From Bdellovibrionales bacterium (GTDB taxonomy: Bacteria; Bdellovibrionota; UBA1018; CAIPTA01): DNA of 17,236 bases. Every line of letters starts with the position of its first letter. The stretch's first letter is position 1. The position numbers were made by a program, and so were the translations under genes. Under the pieces are notes generated by a model. It had not been told where the DNA came from, made no database searches, and saw only the letters and a list, made by a program, of their open reading frames with translations. Positions 4,777 to 13,218 of this stretch are shown piece after piece. Location: the NCBI GenBank assembly GCA_021730855.1, contig JAKFYM010000281.1, positions 1-17,236 on the forward strand, in the 5' to 3' direction.

Positions 4777-7506
4777 TTGGAGAAGTTCACTTATTTGGGC
4801 TCGCAGAATGTGGGCTATATCGAAGATCTCTTTCAAACCTTTCTGCAAAACCCCCAAGGCGTGGATCCTGAGTGGCGGATGTTCTTCGAGGGCATGGAGT
4901 TTGCCAAGAAAGTCAGTGGCCCCGGGGCCGGCCTCTCGCTCAAAGAAGTCAAAGTCTATGACCTCATTCGCGCGTACCGCCAATATGGCCACTTCAAAGC
5001 AAAGCTCGATCCCTTAGGAATCAAGCAGCGGCCGGGCTACCCTGAGCTGGAGCTGCGCACGCATGGGCTTGAGGAAAAAGATTTAGAGTCTACTTTTGAG
5101 ATCGGCCAGATGGTGGGCCTAAAGGGCGCGAAGTTAAAAGACATTCTCGCGCGCCTCGAGCAAGCCTATTGCGGCACTATCACCGTGGATTTTGCCGATG
5201 TCTATCCCGATGTGCAGCGCTGGGTGATCAAGGAATTTGAGCAAACCGCCTTTCAGCCTTCGGCCGAGACCAAAAAAGAAACCCTAGTGAGCCTAACCAA
5301 GGCGGAAGCGCTCGAGCGCTTCATTCAAACAAGGTTTGTTGGCGCAAAACGTTTCTCCATCGAAGGGGGCGATGCCCTGATGCCGATGATGGAGCATCTC
5401 CTGCGTATTGGCGCCCCTGAAGGATTGCTTGAAGTGGTGATCGGGATGGCCCACCGTGGGCGGGTGAATATGCTCGCCACTTATTGTGGCAAGCCGCTCG
5501 ATTTGATTTTTGCTGAGTTTGAGGGCGCGTTCAATCTGAACCAGGGTTATGTGGCCGATGGCGACGTGAAATACCATATGGGCTATTCCTCCGACCGCGA
5601 CGTGAAGGGCCAGAAGGTGCATCTTTCGATGGCTTTCAACCCCAGCCACCTCGAGGCCGTGGATCCCGTGGTCTGCGGCATGGCGCGCGCCAAGCAGCGT
5701 TTGCGCAAAGACAATAGCGAGCGCAAGCGCGTGATCCCGGTGCTCGTGCATGGCGACGCCGCCTTCATCGGCCAGGGCGTGGTGCCCGAGACCCTGCAAC
5801 TCTCCCAGCTCGAAGGTTATACTGTGGGCGGCACCATCCATCTCGTGGTGAACAACCAGGTGGGCTTTACCACCAATCCCGAATATTCCCGCTCCTCCAC
5901 CTATTGCACCGATGTGGCCAAGGCCCTGCATCTGCCCGTGATCCACGTGAATGGCGATGACGTGGAGAATTGCCTGCGTGCGATGGAGCTGGCCTACCAG
6001 TTCCGCCAGACTTTCCGTCAGGACATCGTGGTCGATATCGTCTGCTACCGCCGCTTCGGCCATAACGAGGGCGATGAACCCTCCTACACCCAGCCCGTGA
6101 TGTACCAGTCAATCAAGGGTCACCCCACCTTGCGCGAGATCTACGCCAAAAAACTTTCTGCCGAGGGCGTGGAATCGGAAGCCAGCGTGCAGGCGCTGAT
6201 GGACGCCGAAATGAACCGCATGCAGGAAGCCTTGGATCGCTCGCGCAAAGAAAATGTGACACCGAAATTCTTTGCGCTCGAGGGTGTGTGGAAGGGCCTC
6301 AAGCGCGCGAGCCCCCAGGATTTTTGGCTCAAGACTGAAACCAAAGCTGAGGAAGCCACCTTGCAGGCCGCCGGGAAGGTGCTCACTTCTTGGCCCGAAG
6401 GTTTCACTCCTCACCCCAAGTTGCAGAAACTATTAGAGAGTCGTCGCAAGATGATGGAGACGCGGGAAGTGGACTGGGGCATGGGCGAGCTCCTGGCTTA
6501 CGGAGCGCTCATAAAAGAAGGCATTCCAGTGCGGATCTCGGGCCAGGACGTGGGGCGCGGGACGTTCACGCATCGCCATGCGATTTTTCACGACGCCAAT
6601 AACGGCACCAGGTACTCCCCCCTCAACACCATCCAGCCCGACGTGGCGGATTTTGCGATCCATGATTCCTCGCTCTCGGAAATGGGCGTCTTGGGTTTTG
6701 AGTACGGGAATTCCACCACCGATCCCCGCGCGCTCACGATCTGGGAGGCGCAGTTCGGGGACTTTTCCAATGGCGCGCAGATCATCATTGACCAATTCAT
6801 CGCCTCCGCCGAATCGAAATGGCAGCGCATGACGGGGCTCGTGCTCCTCCTCCCGCATGGCTATGAAGGCCAGGGGCCGGAGCATTCTAGTGCGCGGCTT
6901 GAGCGTTTTCTCCAGCTTTGCGCCCAGGAGAATATGCAAGTGGCCTACCCCACCACCCCGGCCCAGCTTTTCCATATTTTGCGCCGGCAGGTGAAAAGAG
7001 ATTTCCGCAAGCCGCTCGTGATCATGTCGCCCAAATCCTTGCTTCGTCACCCGAAGGTGATTTCCTCTTTGGAGGAATTGAGCAAGGGCGCTTTCCAGGA
7101 AGTGATCCCCGATGCCTTAGCCACTAAAGAAGCATCCAGCGTGAAGCGGGTGATCCTGTGCAGCGGGAAAATTTATTATGAGCTTCTCGACGAGCGCGAG
7201 AAAAACCAGAACGATGGCGGCACGGCGATCGTGCGCGTGGAGCAGCTCTATCCGTTCCCGGGAGAGCAGATTGCCCAGGCCGTGAAATCCTATCCGAACC
7301 TCAAGCAGATCCTCTGGGCCCAGGAAGAGCCCCGCAATATGGGGGCCTATACTTTTGTGGCTCCTCGTCTACAAGAATTGTTTGCAGGACTTAGCGGGAT
7401 CTCCTTCCGCTATGTGGGCCGCACGGAGCGGGCCAGCCCGGCGATTGGATCGCCCAAGGTGCACCAAACGGAGCAGTCCGAAATCATCAAAGGATGTTTT
7501 AAATGA
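4777..7506 (+). CDS. sucA: 2-oxoglutarate dehydrogenase E1 component
   Basis: This is the thiamine-diphosphate-dependent E1 subunit, which decarboxylates 2-oxoglutarate and passes the succinyl group to the lipoyl arm of SucB in the TCA cycle. Its 909 residues are close to the family's usual 930. The N-terminal E2-binding motif NVGYIEDLFQTFL with DPEWRMFF is present. Active-site and cofactor motifs are GMAHRGR (His226), the GDAAFIGQG ThDP/metal motif (326-334), NNQVGFTT (about 359) and RFGHNEGDEPSYTQP (426 on). The C-terminal half has the transketolase-like pyrimidine domain with SGQDVGRGTFTHRHA and LLLPHGYEGQGPEHSSAR. The start is a TTG supported by a ribosome-binding site. Its stop overlaps the sucB ATG by four bases. 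The gene is divergent from rpsR. Confidence 0.97.
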   Translation: MEKFTYLGSQNVGYIEDLFQTFLQNPQGVDPEWRMFFEGMEFAKKVSGPGAGLSLKEVKVYDLIRAYRQYGHFKAKLDPLGIKQRPGYPELELRTHGLEEKDLESTFEIGQMVGLKGAKLKDILARLEQAYCGTITVDFADVYPDVQRWVIKEFEQTAFQPSAETKKETLVSLTKAEALERFIQTRFVGAKRFSIEGGDALMPMMEHLLRIGAPEGLLEVVIGMAHRGRVNMLATYCGKPLDLIFAEFEGAFNLNQGYVADGDVKYHMGYSSDRDVKGQKVHLSMAFNPSHLEAVDPVVCGMARAKQRLRKDNSERKRVIPVLVHGDAAFIGQGVVPETLQLSQLEGYTVGGTIHLVVNNQVGFTTNPEYSRSSTYCTDVAKALHLPVIHVNGDDVENCLRAMELAYQFRQTFRQDIVVDIVCYRRFGHNEGDEPSYTQPVMYQSIKGHPTLREIYAKKLSAEGVESEASVQALMDAEMNRMQEALDRSRKENVTPKFFALEGVWKGLKRASPQDFWLKTETKAEEATLQAAGKVLTSWPEGFTPHPKLQKLLESRRKMMETREVDWGMGELLAYGALIKEGIPVRISGQDVGRGTFTHRHAIFHDANNGTRYSPLNTIQPDVADFAIHDSSLSEMGVLGFEYGNSTTDPRALTIWEAQFGDFSNGAQIIIDQFIASAESKWQRMTGLVLLLPHGYEGQGPEHSSARLERFLQLCAQENMQVAYPTTPAQLFHILRRQVKRDFRKPLVIMSPKSLLRHPKVISSLEELSKGAFQEVIPDALATKEASSVKRVILCSGKIYYELLDEREKNQNDGGTAIVRVEQLYPFPGEQIAQAVKSYPNLKQILWAQEEPRNMGAYTFVAPRLQELFAGLSGISFRYVGRTERASPAIGSPKVHQTEQSEIIKGCFK

Positions 7507-8726
7507 AAGTCGATATCAAAGTTCCCGCCGTAGGCGAATCGATCACCGAGGCCACGATTGCATCGTGGATGAAAAAAGACGGGGAGGCCGTAAAAAAGAA
7601 CGACGTGCTCCTGAGCCTCGAGACCGACAAGGCCACCGTGGAAGTGGTGGCCGAGAATGCCGGAAAGCTCACGATAGGCGCCAAGGCCGGTAGCGTGGTG
7701 AAGATCGGCGCGAGCGTGGGCCAGATTGATACGGACGCGGCCGGCGCCCCTGCGGAAGCCGCGCCAGCAGCCGCAAAGACCGATTCCCCTCCTCCCGCGC
7801 CCAGTGCGCCGGCAGCGGCGGCCCCTAAGGCCGGAGTGAATGAAACCCTTAGCCCCGCCGTGCGCCGGGTGGTGGAAGAGCGGGGCTTAGATCCTGCCGC
7901 CATTCCTGGGAGCGGAAAAGATGGCCGCATCACTAAGTTCGACGCCGAAAGCGCCACCAAAGGCGAGGCTCCTTCGGCCAAAGAAAGCCCCAAGGCTCCG
8001 GCAGCTCCCGTGCCCACAGGCCCGGCCGGCACCGTGACCCGCGTGCCGCTCACCACGATCCGCAAAAAGATTGCCCAGCGCTTGGTCGAAGCCCAGCATA
8101 CCGCCGCCATCCTCACCACCTTCAACGAGATTGATATGTCGGCCGTGATGGAGGCCCGCGAGAAGTACAAGGATAAGTTTAAGGAAAAGCACGGAGTGTC
8201 GCTTGGTTTCATGGGATTTTTTGTCAAAGCCTCGATCCAGGCCCTGCAGGCCGTGCCCGAGGTGAATGCCTTCATCGATGGCGACGACCAACTCTTTCAC
8301 AACTACTACAATGTGGGCGTGGCCGTGGGCACCGAAAAGGGCCTGATCGTGCCGGTGATCAAGAATGCCGAGCAGCTCACGCTCGCGGGCATCGAGCTCG
8401 CGATCCGCAACTTTGCGCTCAAGGCCCGCGATGGGAAAATCTCTCCCAACGATTTGGGCGGAGGCACCTTTACGATCTCCAATGGCGGCGTGTATGGATC
8501 TTTGATGTCTACGCCCATCCTGAATCCTCCGCAGAGCGGAATCCTCGGCATGCACAAAATCGAGGAGCGGCCGATCGTGATCAATAAAGAAATCAAGATC
8601 CGCCCGATGATGTACGTGGCTCTCTCCTACGACCATCGCATCATCGACGGCAAGGGCGCCGTGACCTTCCTCGTGAAGGTGAAGGAAGCCATCGAGGATC
8701 CCCAGCGTCTCCTTCTCGAAGTGTGA
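7503..8726 (+). CDS. sucB: Dihydrolipoyllysine succinyltransferase (E2 of 2-oxoglutarate dehydrogenase)
   Basis: The 407-residue E2 core transfers the succinyl group from lipoate to CoA. One lipoyl domain covers about 1-78, with the lipoylated Lys43 in ETDKA. An Ala/Pro-rich hinge follows (about 80-113), then a peripheral-subunit-binding domain (about 116-147: SPAVRRVVEERGLDP and GSGKDGRITK), a second Ala/Pro hinge, and the catalytic acyltransferase domain from about 178. The catalytic motif is SYDHRIIDG, with His378 and Asp382. The context next to sucA shows it is the succinyl rather than the acetyl enzyme. It is translationally coupled to sucA (ATGA) and followed nine bases later by lpd. 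Confidence 0.96.
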   Translation: MKVDIKVPAVGESITEATIASWMKKDGEAVKKNDVLLSLETDKATVEVVAENAGKLTIGAKAGSVVKIGASVGQIDTDAAGAPAEAAPAAAKTDSPPPAPSAPAAAAPKAGVNETLSPAVRRVVEERGLDPAAIPGSGKDGRITKFDAESATKGEAPSAKESPKAPAAPVPTGPAGTVTRVPLTTIRKKIAQRLVEAQHTAAILTTFNEIDMSAVMEAREKYKDKFKEKHGVSLGFMGFFVKASIQALQAVPEVNAFIDGDDQLFHNYYNVGVAVGTEKGLIVPVIKNAEQLTLAGIELAIRNFALKARDGKISPNDLGGGTFTISNGGVYGSLMSTPILNPPQSGILGMHKIEERPIVINKEIKIRPMMYVALSYDHRIIDGKGAVTFLVKVKEAIEDPQRLLLEV

Positions 8727-8735
8727 GGAAGTTCT

Positions 8736-10145
8736 ATGAGTGAGCAGTACGATCTTGTGATCATTGGCGCCGGCCCCGGCGGCTATGTAGGCGCGGTACG
8801 AGCCGGGCAGCTTGGCCTGAAGACAGCCATCATCGAAAAGGAAGCCACGCTCGGCGGCACCTGCCTCAATGTGGGCTGCATTCCCTCCAAGGCCCTGCTC
8901 GATTCCAGTGAGCATTTCGACATGGCCCGCACCCACTTTGAAGAGCACGGGATCAAGGTGAGCGGAGTGCTGCTGGATCTTCCGCAGATGATGGCGCGCA
9001 AAGACCGCGTGGTGAAAGACCTCACCAAGGGCGTGGCCTATTTGATGCGCAAGCATAAAGTAAATGTATTTGAAGGATTAGGTTCGATCAAAGGCCCCAA
9101 CACCGTGGAAGTAAGCGGAAAAGACGGCACCAAGACCGTGCTCGAGACCAAGAATATCCTGATCGCTACGGGCTCGGTGCCCAATAACCTTCCGCACCTG
9201 CAGTTTGACGGCAAAAGAGTGATCTCTTCCACCGAAGCCCTCTCGCTCAGCGAAGTGCCCAAACACCTGATCGTGGTGGGTGGTGGGGTGATCGGCCTGG
9301 AGCTTGGTTCGGTTTGGCGCCGGCTCGGGGCGAACGTGACGGTGGTCGAATACAATGAGCGGCTATGCGGGGGCATGGATCGCCAGACCAGCGACCAGCT
9401 GAAGCGCACCCTCGAGAAACAAGGATTCCAATTCATGCTAACGACCAAGGTGAAAAGCGCGCGCGTGAGCGAGACGGGAGTGGCGCTGGCTCTTGAATCC
9501 ACCTCCGGGGAAGCCTTGCCCACCCTCGAAGGAGATGTGGTGCTCGTGGCGGCAGGACGCAAGCCCTTTTCCGAGGGGCTTGGGCTCGAAGCCTTGGGTA
9601 TTGAAAAGGACAAGGGCGGACGCATCCTGGTAGACGAGCACCTGCGCACCAAAAAATTTCCGAACATTTACGCCGTTGGCGATGTGATCCCTGGCCCGAT
9701 GCTTGCGCATAAAGCCGAAGAAGAGGGAGTTGCTGTAGCTGAAACCATCGCGGGCCGCGCCGGCCACGTGAATTACTTGACCGTGCCCAGCGTGGTCTAT
9801 ACCTGGCCCGAGGTGGCTTCGGTCGGCTATACCGAAGAGCAGCTCAAAGAGCAGGGCACGGAATATAAGGCCGGGAAATTTCCCTTCACCCCGAATGGGC
9901 GCGCCAAGGCGATGGGCTTCACCGAAGGTTTTGTGAAAATCCTAGCGGACAAAAAAACCGACCGCGTGCTGGGCGTGCACATCATTGGCCCACGCGCTTC
10001 CGACATGATCGCCGAAGCCGTGGTGGTGATGGAGTTCGGTGGCAGCGCCGAGGATATCGCGCGCTCCTTCCACGCCCACCCCACTCTCTCGGAAGTGATG
10101 CGGGAAGCGGCCTTGGCCGTGGACAATCTGTCGCGCCAGATGTGA
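8736..10145 (+). CDS. lpdA: Dihydrolipoyl dehydrogenase (E3)
   Basis: This 469-residue flavoprotein reoxidises dihydrolipoyl groups with NAD+. It has the FAD Rossmann motif GAGPGGYVGA (11-20), the redox disulfide GGTCLNVGC (Cys43, Cys48), a second nucleotide-binding motif VVGGGVIGLELGS, the FAD-contacting AVGDVIPGPMLAHKA and the C-terminal HAHPTLSE with His448 and Glu453 as the base pair. It is the third gene of the sucA-sucB-lpd operon, with GGAAG before its ATG. It probably serves this complex and perhaps also pyruvate dehydrogenase or glycine cleavage encoded elsewhere. Confidence 0.97.
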   Translation: MSEQYDLVIIGAGPGGYVGAVRAGQLGLKTAIIEKEATLGGTCLNVGCIPSKALLDSSEHFDMARTHFEEHGIKVSGVLLDLPQMMARKDRVVKDLTKGVAYLMRKHKVNVFEGLGSIKGPNTVEVSGKDGTKTVLETKNILIATGSVPNNLPHLQFDGKRVISSTEALSLSEVPKHLIVVGGGVIGLELGSVWRRLGANVTVVEYNERLCGGMDRQTSDQLKRTLEKQGFQFMLTTKVKSARVSETGVALALESTSGEALPTLEGDVVLVAAGRKPFSEGLGLEALGIEKDKGGRILVDEHLRTKKFPNIYAVGDVIPGPMLAHKAEEEGVAVAETIAGRAGHVNYLTVPSVVYTWPEVASVGYTEEQLKEQGTEYKAGKFPFTPNGRAKAMGFTEGFVKILADKKTDRVLGVHIIGPRASDMIAEAVVVMEFGGSAEDIARSFHAHPTLSEVMREAALAVDNLSRQM

Positions 10146-10158
10146 TTTTAGGCTGCTC

Positions 10159-10187
10159 TTGCCTTCATGGATGCCCTGCGCTATATG
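10159..10187 (+). promoter_or_regulatory. Candidate promoter of the small exported gene
   Basis: TTGCCT (10159-10164), a 17-base spacer and TATATG (10182-10187) give four of six matches in each box at ideal spacing, about 40 bases before the ATG at 10228. No clear terminator separates it from lpd, so read-through is also possible. Confidence 0.4.
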
Positions 10188-10227
10188 TGGCGCCTGCTCT
10201 TATCCATCCCATTTTTTTGGAGATAAA

Positions 10228-10578
10228 ATGAAATATTTCGTCCTTCTAGCCCTACTTTTGCCGACCCAAGTTTTTGCCGAAGAACAAACGGTCACCACGG
10301 AAAAGCTTGCCGATGGCCGACTGAATGTGGTGACCCACGGGCCGGCCGCGGAAGCTATTTTCAATTCTCTTAGTGTTCCTTCCGAGGGCGAGATCCAAAG
10401 CGGTGGTGGCTTGTTGAGAAAAGTAGGGGCTACTGTAAAATGCTACCTACTGGTGGGCGATTGGCATCCCTACTCTTCTTACAGCTGCGCCACCACCTAC
10501 GATGCCGCAGGCCTGGCTGCTCCTGGGCAAGTGCTGCTGGAAGACTATATGTGGGAATCGATTTCCTCCCGCCCCTAA
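10228..10578 (+). CDS. Small exported protein of unknown function, 116 aa
   Basis: The ATG at 10228 has GGAG six bases before it and begins a clear signal peptide (MKYFVLLALLLPTQVFA, cleavage near FA-EEQ). The mature protein of about 99 residues has two Cys (VKCYLL and YSCATTY) that may pair as a disulfide, and a GDWHPYSSYSC stretch. I do not recognise the family. An open frame continues upstream to 10159 but adds a hydrophilic N-terminal piece that would bury the signal peptide. The gene follows lpd by 82 bases. Its stop interlocks with that of the convergent thioesterase gene. Confidence 0.7.
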   Translation: MKYFVLLALLLPTQVFAEEQTVTTEKLADGRLNVVTHGPAAEAIFNSLSVPSEGEIQSGGGLLRKVGATVKCYLLVGDWHPYSSYSCATTYDAAGLAAPGQVLLEDYMWESISSRP

Positions 10579-10991
10579 CCCCTAGGCACGATCATCAAAG
10601 TACAGCGCGAGATGCAGATCAGCTGGCCATCTTCATTGCGGATCTCGATGCCCCAGACTTGGGTTTTGCGTCCGATATGAATCGGCTTGGCCACGCCTAG
10701 TACCCGGCCCTTGGCCACCGATTTTAGGTGGTTGGCATTGAGCTCGAGGCCCACAGCGCTTTCTTTGGCGAGGTCGATATGCAGGTTCCCACCGATCGAG
10801 GCCAGGGATTCTGCAAAGGCGGCGGAGGCTCCGCCATGGAGCACGCCAAAGTATTGCACTGTGCGCGTGTCCACGGGCATCGAGCCCCGCACTTCGTCCA
10901 CGCTTAGGTGTTCGATTTCGATCCCCATGGTTTCCACCAGGGTTTTGCCGTCTTTGATCTTAGCCCAGAGTTTTTCGATATTTTCGATCAT
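10575..10991 (-). CDS. Hotdog-fold thioesterase, PaaI/MenI type
   Basis: The 138-residue protein has the family hallmark VLHGGASAAFAESLAS (about 50-65): the HGG turn and Glu61 at the start of the central helix, where PaaI/YdiI-type enzymes hold their catalytic acid. The remaining strands (VGLELNANHLKSV, RVLGVAKPIHIGRKTQVW) fit the fold. Members hydrolyse acyl- or aryl-CoA thioesters; the substrate is not readable here. The ATG at 10991 overlaps the hmgA stop (ATGA), which is better than an in-frame TTG four codons upstream. Coupling to hmgA suggests a link to aromatic catabolism, although the homogentisate pathway itself has no CoA esters. Confidence 0.85.
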   Translation of the reverse strand: MIENIEKLWAKIKDGKTLVETMGIEIEHLSVDEVRGSMPVDTRTVQYFGVLHGGASAAFAESLASIGGNLHIDLAKESAVGLELNANHLKSVAKGRVLGVAKPIHIGRKTQVWGIEIRNEDGQLICISRCTLMIVPRG

Positions 10992-12094
10992 GGTTTTTGC
11001 CAACTCTTCCAGTATTCGGTGAGCTCGAGTTTTTCGGTGCTGGCGTCGCGCAGGAGCGGCCGGCGGGTATCAATCATCACGGCATATTCGTTAGTGAAGG
11101 TCATGCCTTTGATCTTTTCAAAAGCCTGGGGGTGGGGGCCGTGCGGAAAGCCCGCAGGGTGAAAGCTCATCATGCCGGAATGAAGATTGGCTCGGCTGAA
11201 GAAATCCCCATTGTGGTAAAAGAGCACCTCATCGTAGTCGATATTCTGGTGGTAGAAGGGCACCTTCAGGGCGTCCTCATCGCTTTCCACCGGGCGTGGC
11301 ACAAAGGAGCAGACCACGAAATTGGGCGCCACAAAAGTGGTGTGGGCACTCGGAGGCAGGTGGGCGCGGTGGCTCACGAGCGGCATGAGCTGGTCCATAT
11401 TGAGTTTGAAAGGAAATAGATCTCCCTTCCAACCTAAAACATCAAAGACGCAGTCTTCGTATTCAAAGCGAGTGATTTCGTCGGTATGTTTCACTTCCAC
11501 TACGGTGCAGCGGGCTTTGTTCTTTTGCAAAAATTCCTGCTGGCCCGTGAGATCGGGTTTCTCGAGCTGGGCGGTGTCGTAGACGGCGTTTTTTCCCACC
11601 ATCCCGCGGTCGGGCTCGCGGTAGTCGCCAGAGAGGTTCTCGATGATCAGGAACTGGGAATCCACCTCGGGCAAGAATAAATGCGCGATGCACTTTTGGA
11701 TCATGAGGTAATCGCCAGGGCGGTATTTCAGGAGACCATATTCGGTGAGTAAGGTGCCGGTGCCGATATGGCAGAAATAGAGAGAGTCGCCATCGGCGTT
11801 GCGAAAGGCGGTGAGGTTTTTGGCGTCATCCGGCGAGACCCACTGCGAATAGAGGGTGATGTCTTGGTTATAGAGCAGGCGCTGGCGGCGGCCGCTTTTG
11901 TCGGCCTTCACGAGGTCGAACATCCGGGGCTTGAGCGGACCGTCGATCAATTTCCAGCGTGTGGAAGCCTTGCGACGGATGAGGTGGGAGACGGCGCCGT
12001 AAAAACCTTTGCGGCCCTGCTCCTCTTCCACGCATCCTTCAGGAATTCCCTTATGCGCCTGACGAGTGAAGATTCCCTGGGAAGTGAAATACAT
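10988..12094 (-). CDS. hmgA: Homogentisate 1,2-dioxygenase
   Basis: The 368-residue product is an Fe(II) cupin that cleaves the homogentisate ring to maleylacetoacetate in tyrosine and phenylalanine degradation. It is shorter than the 430-445 residues of human or Pseudomonas enzymes and resembles the short type found in other phyla. Metal-binding candidates are His282 and Glu289 in FYHQNIDYDEVLFY and His318 in HPAGFPHGPHP. The latter motif, with TFVAPNFVVCSFVPRP before it, is diagnostic. The ATG at 12094 has GGGAG just upstream and lies 10 bases after the hppD stop, confirming function by context. The stop overlaps the thioesterase start. Confidence 0.92.
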   Translation of the reverse strand: MYFTSQGIFTRQAHKGIPEGCVEEEQGRKGFYGAVSHLIRRKASTRWKLIDGPLKPRMFDLVKADKSGRRQRLLYNQDITLYSQWVSPDDAKNLTAFRNADGDSLYFCHIGTGTLLTEYGLLKYRPGDYLMIQKCIAHLFLPEVDSQFLIIENLSGDYREPDRGMVGKNAVYDTAQLEKPDLTGQQEFLQKNKARCTVVEVKHTDEITRFEYEDCVFDVLGWKGDLFPFKLNMDQLMPLVSHRAHLPPSAHTTFVAPNFVVCSFVPRPVESDEDALKVPFYHQNIDYDEVLFYHNGDFFSRANLHSGMMSFHPAGFPHGPHPQAFEKIKGMTFTNEYAVMIDTRRPLLRDASTEKLELTEYWKSWQKP

Positions 12095-12104
12095 AGATCT
12101 CCCT

Positions 12105-13148
12105 CTATTTCAAATAGCCACGTTTCTCTTGGTCGCGCTCGATGGCATCAAAGAGCGCCTGAAAATTCCCGTTCCCGAAGCCCCAGTGATTTTCGCGCTG
12201 GATGATCTCGTAAAAAATCGGGCCGAGCATGTTTTTGGTGAAGATCTGCAGCAGGTAACCGGCTTCGTCGCCATCGGCTAGGAGCGAGAGCTGCTGCAGC
12301 TTTTGCCGGTCTTCCCAAAGCAGAGGCAAGCGCTCTTTGAGCATTTCGTAGTAGGTGGCCGGGGGGGCATCGAGAAAAGCAATTTTGTCTTTATTGAGCT
12401 CTTGCACGGTATGCATCGCGTTCGCTACCAAAAAGGCCACATGCTGGATGCCTGAGCCTTTGTACTCCTCAATGTATTCCTGGATCTGGGATTTTCCATC
12501 CGAGGGCTCGTTGATGGGGATCATCACTTTATAGCCAGGGCTCACCATCACTTTCGAGATCAGGCCCGTTTTGGTGCCCTTGATGTCGAAGTAGCGCACA
12601 TTGGTGAAGTTGAAGACTTTCGAATAAAAATCGCACCACTTCTCCATCTCGCCCCGGGGAACGTTATTGGTGAGGTGGTCGATTTTGAGCAAACCCTTTT
12701 GTGGAACGGGGCTTTCGTTCGTGGCCTGAAAGTGGTTCCTTAGCTCGAAGCGATTGTCCACAAAGTAGAGCAGGGAATCGCCGATGCCATAGACGGCCGG
12801 AAAAGGCAGAGAGGCTTTGTCGCCCTCATAGGGCCGCGCGCCCTTAGACACCGCCACTTCAAAGGCCTTCTTTGCATTTTTCACCCACCAGCCCATCGCG
12901 CAAATGGAGGGGCCGTGCGCACGATGAAAACTTTCCGCAAAAGAGCTAGGCTCTTCGGTGAGCAAGAACACGCATTCGTTCTGCTCATAGTAATGCATCT
13001 TTTTCGTCTTATGCTGCGCCGTGCGCGTGAACCCCATGCGCTGGAAGAGATCTTTTAAAGCCTGCGGCTGCGCGCTCGCGTACTCCAAGAAGGCCATGCC
13101 CTCTATGCCAACAGGGTTCTCTTCTGGTGTTGGTTCAGGAAACGACAT
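12105..13148 (-). CDS. hppD: 4-hydroxyphenylpyruvate dioxygenase
   Basis: The 347-residue non-haem Fe(II) enzyme converts 4-hydroxyphenylpyruvate to homogentisate, the substrate of the next gene. It has two vicinal-oxygen-chelate halves: an N-terminal one (about 15-140) and the catalytic C-terminal one (about 153-320). Iron ligands are His158 (KIDHLTNNV), His236 (GIQHVAF) and Glu314 (IFYEIIQR). The GFGNGNFQALFDAIERDQ tail is typical and forms the helix that gates the active site. The ATG at 13148 has GGAGG (13154-13158) five bases upstream. It is first in the leftward operon hppD-hmgA-thioesterase and divergent from the ABM-domain gene. Confidence 0.96.
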   Translation of the reverse strand: MSFPEPTPEENPVGIEGMAFLEYASAQPQALKDLFQRMGFTRTAQHKTKKMHYYEQNECVFLLTEEPSSFAESFHRAHGPSICAMGWWVKNAKKAFEVAVSKGARPYEGDKASLPFPAVYGIGDSLLYFVDNRFELRNHFQATNESPVPQKGLLKIDHLTNNVPRGEMEKWCDFYSKVFNFTNVRYFDIKGTKTGLISKVMVSPGYKVMIPINEPSDGKSQIQEYIEEYKGSGIQHVAFLVANAMHTVQELNKDKIAFLDAPPATYYEMLKERLPLLWEDRQKLQQLSLLADGDEAGYLLQIFTKNMLGPIFYEIIQRENHWGFGNGNFQALFDAIERDQEKRGYLK

Positions 13149-13191
13149 CTAAGCCTCCAATGGGAAAGGGATTATTGCCAGAACCTAACAT

Positions 13192-13204
13192 AGCATGCGA
13201 TGCT
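13192..13204. repeat. Short inverted repeat in the hppD/ABM divergent region
   Basis: AGCAT-GCG-ATGCT forms a 5-base perfect inverted repeat in the 70-base gap between hppD and the divergent gene. Its position would suit an operator, but its small size means chance is likely. Confidence 0.2.
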
Positions 13205-13218
13205 CGCGCAAAGCCTCT

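Noticed and set aside
5293..6063. Long antisense open frame inside sucA (256 codons)
   Set aside because: It is rich in His and Gly and lacks any family motif; it mirrors the codon bias of the certain sucA gene. The same applies to 6433-7050 on the minus strand.
7887..9056. 389-codon antisense frame across sucB and lpd
   Set aside because: It covers two certain genes, has a low-complexity His/Gly/Asp composition and no recognisable domain.
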